Shown in pieces: positions 17,075 to 25,089 of a stretch of DNA of 64,000 bases. The stretch's first letter is position 1, and every line of letters starts with the position of its first letter. Position numbers and translations under genes: made by a program. A model generated the notes under the pieces. The model had not been told where the DNA came from, did no database searches, and worked only from the letters and a program-made list of their open reading frames with translations. The DNA lies in NCBI RefSeq assembly GCF_035117555.1, contig NZ_JAYKPK010000007.1, positions 62,001-126,000 on the forward strand, in the 5' to 3' direction. The stretch is from Yoonia sp035117555 (GTDB lineage: Bacteria; Pseudomonadota; Alphaproteobacteria; Rhodobacterales; Rhodobacteraceae).

Positions 17075-17630
17075 TTTGTGGTCCTTGTATCACGATGCGC
17101 AGCGCCCCCAGCAGTTGCAGGATGAATTGCAGCCCGCCGATGACCATGCCCGCCAGAATTGCCGCGCGGAACGGCCATGTCGGCAAGGTCATGACGCCGG
17201 TGACGCCGATAAATTGGTTCGCGCCGATATCCCGCGTCAGCAGGTTGAGCGTGGCCAGCGCCATCACCCCGATCATCCAGATACCCGCCAGATCAAAAAT
17301 CGCGCCCAGTGCAGCCCCCTTGCGCGGATGTTTTTCGCAAAAGCCGGAATAGAACACATCTGCCCGCGCCAGCCGGTCATGCCGGATCGTCGTCGCCAGT
17401 TGCAGATAGACGATCATGACGACCATCAGCGCGCCCAGTTCCGACACCAATGGCAGCGATGATCCCATGATATTGCGCGACAGCACATCGGCGCAGATCA
17501 CGAGCATCAGCGCCACGATCAGCAGCGACCCAAGCGCACCCAGACCGTCCACCAGCGCACCCCAGGCACGCGCAATCAAAGGGATGCGCGCCCCATCGTC
17601 AGGGCGCGCGTTTTGGTTATATTCGGCCAT
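17061..17630 (-). CDS. dctQ: TRAP transporter small permease subunit
   Basis: The 189-residue membrane protein has four hydrophobic segments (about residues 28-48, 62-82, 110-130 and 155-178) and the DctQ-type pattern VLSRNIMGSSLPLVSELGALMVVMIVYL. It pairs with DctM. An N-terminal extension of about 20 polar residues precedes the first segment. It lies between dctP (10 bp) and dctM (overlap) and is surely in the same mRNA. Confidence 0.93.
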   Translation of the reverse strand: MAEYNQNARPDDGARIPLIARAWGALVDGLGALGSLLIVALMLVICADVLSRNIMGSSLPLVSELGALMVVMIVYLQLATTIRHDRLARADVFYSGFCEKHPRKGAALGAIFDLAGIWMIGVMALATLNLLTRDIGANQFIGVTGVMTLPTWPFRAAILAGMVIGGLQFILQLLGALRIVIQGPQNDRA

Positions 17631-17639
17631 TGTGGCGGA

Positions 17640-18716
17640 TCACTCGGCCGACCAGTCACGCGCGGGGGTTTCACCACCGGCGCGCAACCCGTCCATATAG
17701 GCGGCCAGAAATTCGGCCGCAGGCAGACCGCGACCGTCATTCTCTGCCGCCCATTCACCGGCCAGATTTGGCAAAGCATCGACCCAGGCCTGACGCTCTG
17801 CCGGGTCCATTTCGACAATAGTCACGGGTGGGTTCTGCTCCGCACCCAAAGTTGCGATCTGTTCCATCGCGACTGCAGGACGGTCCATCATATCCTGCGC
17901 ATGGGCTTCGGAATAATAAGCACCGGCATCCAGCATTGCCTGCTGCACTTCTTCCGGCAGGCTTTCCCAACGGTCGCGGTTGATCGCCACACCGCCCGAA
18001 AACACCGTGCCCATCTGCACGCGGGTCACATAGGGGGCGACCTCATAGATGCGCGTCGGCAAGGCACCCAAGGCCAGCGACAGCACGCCATCCGATACGC
18101 CGGTCTGGATATCGGTGTAGAATGTGGTCAGCGCGCCATCGACCGCACTCGCCCCGGTGCCACGCAGCCAAGTGCCGAGAACGCCGGGCGCGGAAATCCG
18201 CATCCCGTCCAGATCGGCCAAGGTTGCGACAGGTGTCTTGGTATAAAGGTCATAGCTGTCGGATGCCGTCATCCCGAGCATGACGATATTGTATTGTTCC
18301 CATTCGTTGCGGAACGCTTCGTTTTCGTTGAACAATTCGCGCATCACGCTCAGCTGCACCGGCACGTTGCTGGTAGCAAAGGGCGTATAGGCGGTCACCT
18401 GCGACAAAGGCATTTTTGCACCTTCGAGGTAGGAGAAGACCCAGCCGATATCGGTGATCCCCTGCTCGACCGATGTCAGCGTGGCATTGGCGCGATAGAG
18501 CGTGCCGCCAAACGCCTCATCCCATAAAATCTCGTAATTGCCTGCTTCCGCCAGAATGCGGTCGGTTTCGGCCATGAAATGGGTCTGGATCATACCGACC
18601 CATGGAATCGTCGTTGGGTGACTGGATGCCACCGTGAGCGAGATGGTTTCTTGTGCCGCTGCATATGTTGGCAGTGCCAGAATTGCGGCAATCGCCGTGG
18701 TGCGTAGATGTTTCAT
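17640..18716 (-). CDS. dctP: TRAP transporter substrate-binding protein
   Basis: The 358-residue protein has a Sec signal peptide (MKHLRTTAIAAILALPTYAAAQ) and GGGAGG just before the ATG. It shows the DctP fold elements: the first strand ISLTVASSHP, ILWDEAFGGTLY, the LADLDGMRISAPG helix-strand with the arginine that usually salt-bridges a carboxylate ligand, and the YEVAPYVTRV segment. It binds the imported solute in the periplasm. The conserved arginine supports a carboxylate substrate (family knowledge, not proof). Confidence 0.93.
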   Translation of the reverse strand: MKHLRTTAIAAILALPTYAAAQETISLTVASSHPTTIPWVGMIQTHFMAETDRILAEAGNYEILWDEAFGGTLYRANATLTSVEQGITDIGWVFSYLEGAKMPLSQVTAYTPFATSNVPVQLSVMRELFNENEAFRNEWEQYNIVMLGMTASDSYDLYTKTPVATLADLDGMRISAPGVLGTWLRGTGASAVDGALTTFYTDIQTGVSDGVLSLALGALPTRIYEVAPYVTRVQMGTVFSGGVAINRDRWESLPEEVQQAMLDAGAYYSEAHAQDMMDRPAVAMEQIATLGAEQNPPVTIVEMDPAERQAWVDALPNLAGEWAAENDGRGLPAAEFLAAYMDGLRAGGETPARDWSAE

Positions 18717-18739
18717 GAATTCCTCCCTTGGAAATGAAT

Positions 18740-18760
18740 GGCCTGCCCTCCCGGCAGGCC
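18740..18760 (-). terminator. GC-rich hairpin between CoA-transferase and dctP (attenuator)
   Basis: GGCCTGCC and GGCAGGCC form an 8-bp stem with a 5-nt loop, directly after the CoA-transferase stop and before the dctP ribosome site. There is no U-run, so it may act as an RNA stabiliser or partial terminator that sets different levels for the enzyme and transporter genes. Confidence 0.5.
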
Positions 18761-18766
18761 GGTTTG

Positions 18767-19912
18767 TCAGCCAGCCTTGCGTTTGGCCAGTTCGTCGCGG
18801 ATCGCGGCACCATGTTCATCCAGCGTGGGCGGTGCCATGACGCCCAGTTCAGGTGTACCGTCGAAATTGTAAGGCGCGCGGACAGTGGTGAATTTGCCCA
18901 TCTCTGCATGATCGGCGGATACCGCGATCTGCAAATGTTGCGCCTGCGGGTCCTCCAATGCCTCGTCCGCATCATAGGCTGGGGAATAGGGAACCTCTTC
19001 CGCCTCGAACCTTGCGCACCATGCGTCGCGTGTGCGGGTCTTGAAGACAGGCGCAAGGATATCGATCAGATCATCCTGATGCTTGATCCGTTCCAGCCGT
19101 TCGGCAAAGCGGGGATCATCCAGCAATTGTTCCTGTCCTGTCGCGCGCAGCATCCCTTCCCAGAATTTGGTGGGCGATGACATGTGGAACGCGATCCATT
19201 TTCCGTCGCTGCATTCAAACGTATAGCTTTGCGACACGACCGGGCGCGACAGCGGCCCCATCACCTCACCCACGCTGTAATAATGGGTGAAGCTGTCGAG
19301 GTTGAAATGGCACATCGCCTCCAGCATCGAAATATCAAGCCGACGACCGATACCGGTGCTGCCGCGTTCGATCAGTGCCGCCATGATCCCCATCGCCGCA
19401 TATTGGCCGGTCATCGCATCAGCCAGTGCAGGCCCGATCACGCGTGGATTGGTCGGTGGTGTGACCAGCCGCAGGAAACCCGATGCCGCCTGCGCGACGG
19501 TATCATAGGCAGGGCGATCCCGCGCGGGGCCGGAGGTGCCGAAACCCGAAATCGCGCAATAGATCAGATCGGGCCGGACCTTGCGCAGATCAGCCTCGCC
19601 CGCGCCAATCTTTTCGGCAACGCCGGGGCGGAAGTTCTGGATGAACACGTCTGCGGTCGCAATCAGGTCCTGAAACACCGCCAGATCATCAGCGTCACGG
19701 GTATCCAGCGCGATGGAGCGTTTGTTGCGGTTATAGGTCTGGTAATGCGGGCTGTAGAGTCCGCCTTTGAATGCGCGGAACGGATCACCGGTGCCGGGGC
19801 GTTCGACCTTGATCACGTCAGCGCCGAGGTCGGCCAGGTGCATCGCGGCGGCAGGGCCGGTGATATAGGTGCCCATTTCGACGACGCGGATGTTTTTCAA
19901 AATCTTGACCAT
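18767..19912 (-). CDS. class III CoA-transferase (CaiB/BaiF family)
   Basis: The 381-residue protein starts at an ATG with AAAGG eight bases upstream; the open frame extends to 20029 but that would overlap the previous gene. Family landmarks: ILKNIRVVEMGTYITGPAAAMHLADLGADVIKVE at the N-terminus, FIQNFRPGVAEKIG, and the catalytic aspartate in GPALADAMTGQYAAMGIMAAL. Class III enzymes move CoA between organic acids and keep an aspartyl-CoA intermediate. Together with the citryl-CoA lyase-like gene upstream it suggests activation of an acid to a CoA ester followed by C-C cleavage. Confidence 0.92.
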   Translation of the reverse strand: MVKILKNIRVVEMGTYITGPAAAMHLADLGADVIKVERPGTGDPFRAFKGGLYSPHYQTYNRNKRSIALDTRDADDLAVFQDLIATADVFIQNFRPGVAEKIGAGEADLRKVRPDLIYCAISGFGTSGPARDRPAYDTVAQAASGFLRLVTPPTNPRVIGPALADAMTGQYAAMGIMAALIERGSTGIGRRLDISMLEAMCHFNLDSFTHYYSVGEVMGPLSRPVVSQSYTFECSDGKWIAFHMSSPTKFWEGMLRATGQEQLLDDPRFAERLERIKHQDDLIDILAPVFKTRTRDAWCARFEAEEVPYSPAYDADEALEDPQAQHLQIAVSADHAEMGKFTTVRAPYNFDGTPELGVMAPPTLDEHGAAIRDELAKRKAG

Positions 19913-19916
19913 GGGA

Positions 19917-20714
19917 TCAGCCTTTCTGCGCGTCTTTGCCATCATAGGAAATGGCAAGATCGGCGTTATGGGACAGAATGAATCCGATAGACCGGCGCGA
20001 TTCTTCCAGCAGATGCGCGGCCAGACCACCGGCGCGGGCGACCAAAGGCACGGCTTTCAGCGCATCGACTGGCCAGCCAGCGTCAAGGATCACCGCAGGG
20101 ATCGCGCCGGAGACATTGACCGGCAGCGGGCGGTTGATGATCCGGGGCGCATGTTCGCCGAGCAAGCGCAGAATGCCGACATAGCGGCCAGACACCTCAT
20201 GTTGGTCGCACAATTGCATCAGACGCAACGCACGTGGGTCGCCTTCGGAATGCTGCGGATGACCTAACCCCGGCACCTTGTCGCGGCGGGCTTTCAGGGC
20301 TTCCAGCGCTTCGATCACCGCAGCCTCATCGCCTTTGCCGTCCTTGTCAGCGGCGATGCGAATCTCTTCCAGAAAACGCCCGGCGACTTCCGTTGATCCG
20401 GCGACGACCGTGCCCATGCCGAGCAGACCGGCAGACATCGCGCCTTGCCAGGCTTCGGGTGCGGCGGCCAAAGTCATCCGCGCGGCCTGCACGCTGGGCA
20501 CCAGCCCATGTTCGGCGATGGCGACAAGGCAGGCATCCAGCATCGCGCGCTGTTTCGGCGCGGGCTTTTCGCCCAGAACCAGCAGCCAGAAATACTCGGT
20601 AAAATCAATCTTGCCGATCAGATCATTGCACAGGTCATGGCCACGCACGGTGATAGAATCGGCATCCGAGGTGCAGATCGCGGTAAAGGCTTGATCGGTC
20701 TTCCCAATTCGCAT
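19917..20714 (-). CDS. citryl-CoA lyase-like protein (citrate synthase superfamily)
   Basis: The 265-residue protein (ATG at 20714 with AAGGGAAG upstream) is much shorter than citrate synthase and matches the small citryl-CoA lyase/citrate-synthase-like group: a beginning ITVRGHDLCNDLIGKIDFTEYFWLLVLG, the core GMGTVVAGSTEVAGRF and PGLGHPQHSEGDPRALRL carrying a catalytic-type histidine. Such proteins cleave citryl-CoA or a similar 3-hydroxy-3-carboxyacyl-CoA to acetyl-CoA and a 2-oxo acid. The CoA-transferase gene follows after four bases, supporting sequential activation and lysis. The exact acyl substrate is unknown. Confidence 0.85.
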   Translation of the reverse strand: MRIGKTDQAFTAICTSDADSITVRGHDLCNDLIGKIDFTEYFWLLVLGEKPAPKQRAMLDACLVAIAEHGLVPSVQAARMTLAAAPEAWQGAMSAGLLGMGTVVAGSTEVAGRFLEEIRIAADKDGKGDEAAVIEALEALKARRDKVPGLGHPQHSEGDPRALRLMQLCDQHEVSGRYVGILRLLGEHAPRIINRPLPVNVSGAIPAVILDAGWPVDALKAVPLVARAGGLAAHLLEESRRSIGFILSHNADLAISYDGKDAQKG

Positions 20715-20830
20715 GGCTCTTCCCTTTTTTCGATAGGCGCATAAATTTTCTCTTGCCGTAAGATACGACATGAAATAATCTTCCGTCAACCCCGCTGTTG
20801 CGGGATGTTTTATGTCTTTGGGAGGACGCT
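20715..20830. promoter_or_regulatory. divergent promoter region of the catabolic cluster
   Basis: This 116-bp gap separates the minus arm (lyase, CoA-transferase, TRAP) from the plus arm (dioxygenase, IclR regulator, amidohydrolase). It contains AT-rich tracts and a small hairpin CCCGC-TGTT-GCGGG at 20791-20804. It is the natural place for the IclR-type regulator encoded downstream to act on both arms. No operator can be defined with confidence. Confidence 0.45.
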
Positions 20831-21691
20831 ATGGATAAGCTTAATCAATTCACCCTGACCGAGGCGGTGAAAGAGTCGTTCAAGACCGAGGAAGGCACGC
20901 GGTTCAAATTCCTGCTGGAATCATTCATCGACCACCTGCATGACTTCACCCGCGAGACGAACCTGACACACGCCGAATGGATGGGCGTACTGAATTTCAT
21001 GTATGATTGCGGCAAGATTTCCACACCGGAACGGCACGAATTCATTCTCGCCTCTGACGTGCTGGGGTTTTCGGCGCTGGTCGATATGATCAACACCCGT
21101 GGGGGCGGCACCGAAGGGTCAAACCTCGGGCCGTTCTATCTGGATGATGCGCCGGTCAAGGAACTGGGTGCCGATCTGGCGACCGACCGCGACGGTGTGA
21201 TCATTCTGGCCAAAGGTGTTGTGCGCGATATTCTGGGCAAACCGCTAGCCGGTGCCATCGTGGATACCTGGCAGGCCGATGGGTCTGGCACCTACCCCAT
21301 TCAGGAACAGGAACGCGGGCAAGACAAACACGATCTGCGCGGCAAATTCACCACCAATGAAAAGGGTGAGTATTTCTATACCACAGTGCTGCCCAAACCC
21401 TATACCGTGCCATTCGATGGCCCCGTGGGTGATCTGATGCGCGCGGGCAAACGGCACCCATGGCGTGCAGCGCATCTGCATTACATCCTGCGCGCGCAGG
21501 GCTACCGCGATATAACGACAGAGGTTTTCTTTGAAAACACCGAATATGTCGATAATGACGCGGTTTTCGGTGTGCGCAAATCCTTGATCACATCCCTGAA
21601 ACCTGTGAAAAAGGGGCAGGATCTGGGTCTGCCGCTGGAACGCACGCCCGATGCCATGTTTGAATTCGATTTCGTCCTGTCACCGGAATGA
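20831..21691 (+). CDS. intradiol ring-cleavage dioxygenase, hydroxyquinol 1,2-dioxygenase type
   Basis: The 286-residue enzyme (ATG preceded by GGAGG at five bases) has the N-terminal helical dimer domain of intradiol dioxygenases (FIDHLHDFTRETNLTHAEWMGVLNF to EFILASDVLGFSALVDMIN) and the catalytic beta domain. All four Fe(III) ligands can be placed: Tyr in GTYPIQ, Tyr in PKPYTVPFDGPVGDL, and both His in RAAHLHYIL. These enzymes split a 1,2-dihydroxy ring between the hydroxyls to give (hydroxy)muconate/maleylacetate. The RHPW.AAHLH pattern is closest to hydroxyquinol enzymes. It is the first gene of the plus arm. Confidence 0.9.
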   Translation: MDKLNQFTLTEAVKESFKTEEGTRFKFLLESFIDHLHDFTRETNLTHAEWMGVLNFMYDCGKISTPERHEFILASDVLGFSALVDMINTRGGGTEGSNLGPFYLDDAPVKELGADLATDRDGVIILAKGVVRDILGKPLAGAIVDTWQADGSGTYPIQEQERGQDKHDLRGKFTTNEKGEYFYTTVLPKPYTVPFDGPVGDLMRAGKRHPWRAAHLHYILRAQGYRDITTEVFFENTEYVDNDAVFGVRKSLITSLKPVKKGQDLGLPLERTPDAMFEFDFVLSPE

Positions 21692-21717
21692 TCCCGCTGG
21701 CTTTACAAGAGGTTGCG

Positions 21718-22512
21718 GTGACAGACAGACCATCAGAATTTGTCGAAGCCCTGGCCAATGGGATGCGAATTCTGGAAAGTTTCGACGTCTCGCATAATGA
21801 AATGACGCTCAGCGAGGTCGCACGCCGCGCTGATCTGACCCCCGCCACGGCGCGGCGCAGCCTGATCACTTTGGTCACGCTGGGCTATGTCGGGCAGGTC
21901 GGCAAAAGGTTCCACCTGACGCCCAAGGTGATGGGGCTTGGCTCGGCCTTTTATTTCGCCGCTGGCATTGATCAGGCGTTCCAGACTGAATTGCGCGCCT
22001 TGGTGGAATTGTTCGGTGACGCCAGTTCAGTCGCCAGCCTGCAAGGCCATGACGTGCTCTATGTCGCGCATTATTCGCAACAACGGGCGCGCCGCGCCTC
22101 TGCTGTGGTGGGTGCGCGTTACCCCGCGCATGCAACGTCTTTGGGCCGGGTGTTGCTGGCGGGTTTGCCCGACGCAAGGCTGGACGCCTATTTTGCCGAA
22201 GTGCAGCCCGTCGCCCTGACCAGCCGCACGGTGACCAACCGCGATGAATTGCGCCGACTGGTCTACCGCGTCCGCGAACAGGGTTTTGCGACCACGGTGG
22301 ATGAATTGGATTACGGCGTCACGGCGCTGGCCGTGCCGATCCGTGGCGCGCAGGGGCAGACGGTCGCGGCGCTGAATTCATCAGGCTATAGCGGGCAGGT
22401 CACGCCGGACATCTTGGTTGCGGAGCGCTTGCAGGAACTGCGTGCAGCGGCGTCAAGGCTCAGCCAGAATATCGCCCGCAACCCGGTGCTTGAATCGACT
22501 TTGTCAGCCTAG
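21718..22512 (+). CDS. IclR-family transcriptional regulator (PcaR/PcaU-like)
   Basis: The 264-residue regulator has an N-terminal winged helix (FVEALANGMRILESFDVSHNEMTLSEVARRADLTPATARRSLITLVTLGYV as separate helices) and the IclR effector domain (HATSLGRVLLAGLP, VDELDYGVTALAVPIRG). The PcaR/PcaU group controls aromatic-acid degradation, in line with the preceding dioxygenase. I prefer the GTG at 21718 with AGAGG five bases before it; an ATG at 21688 that overlaps the dioxygenase stop is the alternative. It probably regulates the divergent promoter and itself. Confidence 0.9.
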   Translation: MTDRPSEFVEALANGMRILESFDVSHNEMTLSEVARRADLTPATARRSLITLVTLGYVGQVGKRFHLTPKVMGLGSAFYFAAGIDQAFQTELRALVELFGDASSVASLQGHDVLYVAHYSQQRARRASAVVGARYPAHATSLGRVLLAGLPDARLDAYFAEVQPVALTSRTVTNRDELRRLVYRVREQGFATTVDELDYGVTALAVPIRGAQGQTVAALNSSGYSGQVTPDILVAERLQELRAAASRLSQNIARNPVLESTLSA

Positions 22513-22599
22513 GGCGATTTGCCGGGGCTGACTGAATTTATCTTGAACAGACCGCGAATAATTTTTCGTAAAGCGAAACATGGAAAGGGAGGAGACCCC

Positions 22600-24048
22600 A
22601 TGTGCAAACTCTGCAAGACAAATGCCGTGCATATGCCCGCGAGTGAGGGCAGCCCGTCACCCCGGCCAAACCGCAAACACCAGCCGATGCCTCAAGGGGT
22701 CGGCGCACCGGGGCGCAAAACGCTGATCAAAGGCGGCTATGTGCTGTCGATGGATGAAGCGGTCGGCAATTTCACCAAAGGTGATGTCCTGATCGAAGGG
22801 TCCAAGATACTGCAGGTCGGCGCGGATCTCGACGCGGGCGATGCCGCTGTCATAGATGCGACCGGCCATGTCGTGATGCCCGGTTTCATCGACACCCATC
22901 ACCACCAGTTTGAAACCGCTTTGCGCGCTTTTCTTGCCGATGCGGTGCTGATGAACGATGGCCGTCCGGGGGGTGAGTTCAATTATTATGAGATGATCCT
23001 GCAGAAATTCTCGATGCTCTACAGCCCCGAGGATGTCTATATCAGCGAACTCTTCGGCGGCTTGTCGCAGCTGGATGCAGGTGTGACCACGGTGATGGAT
23101 GTCAGCCAGATCCACCATAGCCCAGAACACTCCGATGCGGTGGTCAAAGCGTTACATGACACGGGCCGTCGTGCCGTGTTCGGCTATTTCGAAGGCTGGG
23201 GCGAAAAGGCGCAATATCCCAATGACGCCGCGCGGCTGCGCAAGGAACATTTCAACAGCGATGACAGCCTGCTGAGCATGGTTATGGGCGGAGAGATTTA
23301 TCTGCCCGGTTATGAGGAAAGCTGGCGGATTGGCCGGGAGCTTGGATTACCGATTGCCCTGCATGTCGTCGGCACCTTCGGGATGGTCCCGACCTTTGAT
23401 GCTTTGGCGACGGCGGGGCAGTTCGGGCCGGACAATATATTCATTCATATGACCGGCATGTCCGATCTCGCTTGGCAACATGCGGCGGATGCAGGCGCGC
23501 ATGTGTCGCTGTCGGTGCCGATCGAAATGCAGATGCGCCACGGCACGCCGCCGACGCAGAAAGTGCTGGATATGGGGATGACCGCATCGCTGTCGACGGA
23601 TGTCGAATGCACGATGACGGCGGATATGTTCACGCAGATGCGCAGCCTGATCACGTCGCAGCGGATGTTCTGCAATGAAAGGGCATTGCTGGGCGAGGAA
23701 TATCCGCAACTCCTGAGTGCAATGGACGCAATCCGCTTTGCCACGCTGAACGGGGCCAAGGGGCTGCGGCTGGACCACAAGACCGGGTCGCTGACGCCGG
23801 GCAAAGAGGCCGATATCATCCTGCTCGATGCCCATGCGCTGAACGTTGCACCGCTGAACCATGTGGCGGGGGCGGTGGTGACGCTGATGGAACGGTCCAA
23901 CGTCTCCACCGTGATCTGCGCCGGACAAATGCGTAAATGGCAGGGCGAGTTGCTGGGCCATGACATTGACGCTTTGCGGGGCAAGCTGGAAGCCAGCCGC
24001 GACGGGCTATTCGCTGCCGCCGGGATCGAACAGAACCTGTTCCGCTAA
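22600..24048 (+). CDS. amidohydrolase (TrzA/AtzA-like metal-dependent deaminase or chlorohydrolase)
   Basis: The 482-residue protein starts at an ATG with a strong GGGAGGAG site. Metal-binding and catalytic groups of the amidohydrolase superfamily are visible: GFIDTHHHQFE with H-x-H near residue 100, His in LPIALHVVG, His in IFIHMTGMSDL, and Asp in SLSTDVECTMTAD. The C-terminal TPGKEADIILLDAHALNVAPLNH is typical of the s-triazine/cytosine deaminase branch. An unusual N-terminus carries CKLC and a proline/charged stretch before the beta domain. With the dioxygenase it suggests a nitrogen-containing ring or side chain as the cluster's substrate; the true reaction is unknown. Confidence 0.85.
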   Translation: MCKLCKTNAVHMPASEGSPSPRPNRKHQPMPQGVGAPGRKTLIKGGYVLSMDEAVGNFTKGDVLIEGSKILQVGADLDAGDAAVIDATGHVVMPGFIDTHHHQFETALRAFLADAVLMNDGRPGGEFNYYEMILQKFSMLYSPEDVYISELFGGLSQLDAGVTTVMDVSQIHHSPEHSDAVVKALHDTGRRAVFGYFEGWGEKAQYPNDAARLRKEHFNSDDSLLSMVMGGEIYLPGYEESWRIGRELGLPIALHVVGTFGMVPTFDALATAGQFGPDNIFIHMTGMSDLAWQHAADAGAHVSLSVPIEMQMRHGTPPTQKVLDMGMTASLSTDVECTMTADMFTQMRSLITSQRMFCNERALLGEEYPQLLSAMDAIRFATLNGAKGLRLDHKTGSLTPGKEADIILLDAHALNVAPLNHVAGAVVTLMERSNVSTVICAGQMRKWQGELLGHDIDALRGKLEASRDGLFAAAGIEQNLFR

Positions 24049-24049
24049 G

Positions 24050-24964
24050 TCAAGTGGCGCGGGCCGCGTCGCGTTTTTGCAGACCGGCTTGGCGGATGAT
24101 TTCGCCAAGTTGAGCCAGTTGGTTAGAGAGCGGGTTGGTATTGCGCCAAACCAGCCCGATGCTGCGCTTTGGCGCGGGGTCAGCGAAGCGCGCGACACAA
24201 ATCCCCCCTGCCCTTTGTTCCAAGTTCATTGCAATTTCGGGGATCAGCGTCACCCCCAGCCCCGCGCCCACCATCTGCACCAGTGTCGACAGCGAACTGC
24301 CCTCCATCACCTGACGCGCCTGCACTTGCGTGATGTCGCAGAACGACAGGGCCTGATCGCGGAAACAATGGCCTTCTTCCAGCAGCAAGAGCCGCATGGA
24401 TTGAAGGGATTTCGGGCTTGGGACCTTTTTATCGGCTTCGGACAGCGGGCGGACCAGCACGAAATCCTCCTCGAACAAGGGTAATTCGCGCAGGTTGGGT
24501 TCCGAGATCGGCAGCGCCACGATAGCCAGATCAAGCCGCGCTTCCAGCAAATCCTGTATCAGCGCATTGGTGACAGATTCGCGCAGTTCAAGCGTGACAC
24601 CGGGATAATCTCGCGCCAACCCGGCGACGATATCGGGCAGCAGATAGGGCGCAATCGTTGGGATGATCCCCAGCCGCAGCGCGCCGGACAATGACGCATC
24701 GGAGGCGCGGACAAGATCACCCAATCCCTCGACCTCCGCCAAAATCTTGCGGCCTTGGCGCAGCAGTTCTTCGCCCGTCGCGGTCAGATGCAGCTTGCGC
24801 GATCCGCGTTCCACCAAGGGCGTGCCGAACATATTTTCCAGTTCCTTGACCTGCAAGGATAAGGCCGGTTGCGAGATCGCACAGGCATCCGCCGCCCGGC
24901 CAAAATGCTGGTGCTTGGCCAGAGCCGCGAAATATCGCAGCTGTTTGAGGGTCACATTTATCAT
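24050..24964 (-). CDS. oxyR: hydrogen peroxide sensor OxyR (LysR family)
   Basis: The 304-residue LysR-type regulator has the N-terminal winged HTH (LKQLRYFAALAKHQHFGRAADACAISQPALSLQVKELE) and the OxyR redox pair: Cys200 and Cys209 in EEGHCFRDQALSFCD, at the spacing of the E. coli Cys199/Cys208 disulfide. It is divergent from katG, its usual target. Its stop lies one base from the stop of the convergent amidohydrolase gene, so both must read into each other's end. Confidence 0.95.
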   Translation of the reverse strand: MINVTLKQLRYFAALAKHQHFGRAADACAISQPALSLQVKELENMFGTPLVERGSRKLHLTATGEELLRQGRKILAEVEGLGDLVRASDASLSGALRLGIIPTIAPYLLPDIVAGLARDYPGVTLELRESVTNALIQDLLEARLDLAIVALPISEPNLRELPLFEEDFVLVRPLSEADKKVPSPKSLQSMRLLLLEEGHCFRDQALSFCDITQVQARQVMEGSSLSTLVQMVGAGLGVTLIPEIAMNLEQRAGGICVARFADPAPKRSIGLVWRNTNPLSNQLAQLGEIIRQAGLQKRDAARAT

Positions 24965-25089
24965 AATCTTAGCTTATCGAAATCAATAATTTATTCAATT
25001 GGAATTTATGATAGGACTGGGGTATGGCAATCCCTGTAATCAAACTGACATGACCGCATGGCAGCCTGATCCGAAACAAGGAGAAGACG
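24965..25089. promoter_or_regulatory. oxyR-katG divergent promoter region
   Basis: A 125-bp AT-rich gap separates the divergent genes. Half-sites TTATCATAA (at the oxyR start), CTTATCG and TTATGATAGG are spaced through it and resemble the ATAG/CTAT elements bound by OxyR tetramers. A precise four-element site cannot be fixed by eye. Confidence 0.5.

Noticed and set aside
17613..18527. 304-codon plus-strand open frame
   Set aside because: Antisense to dctP; no domain and poor amino-acid pattern.
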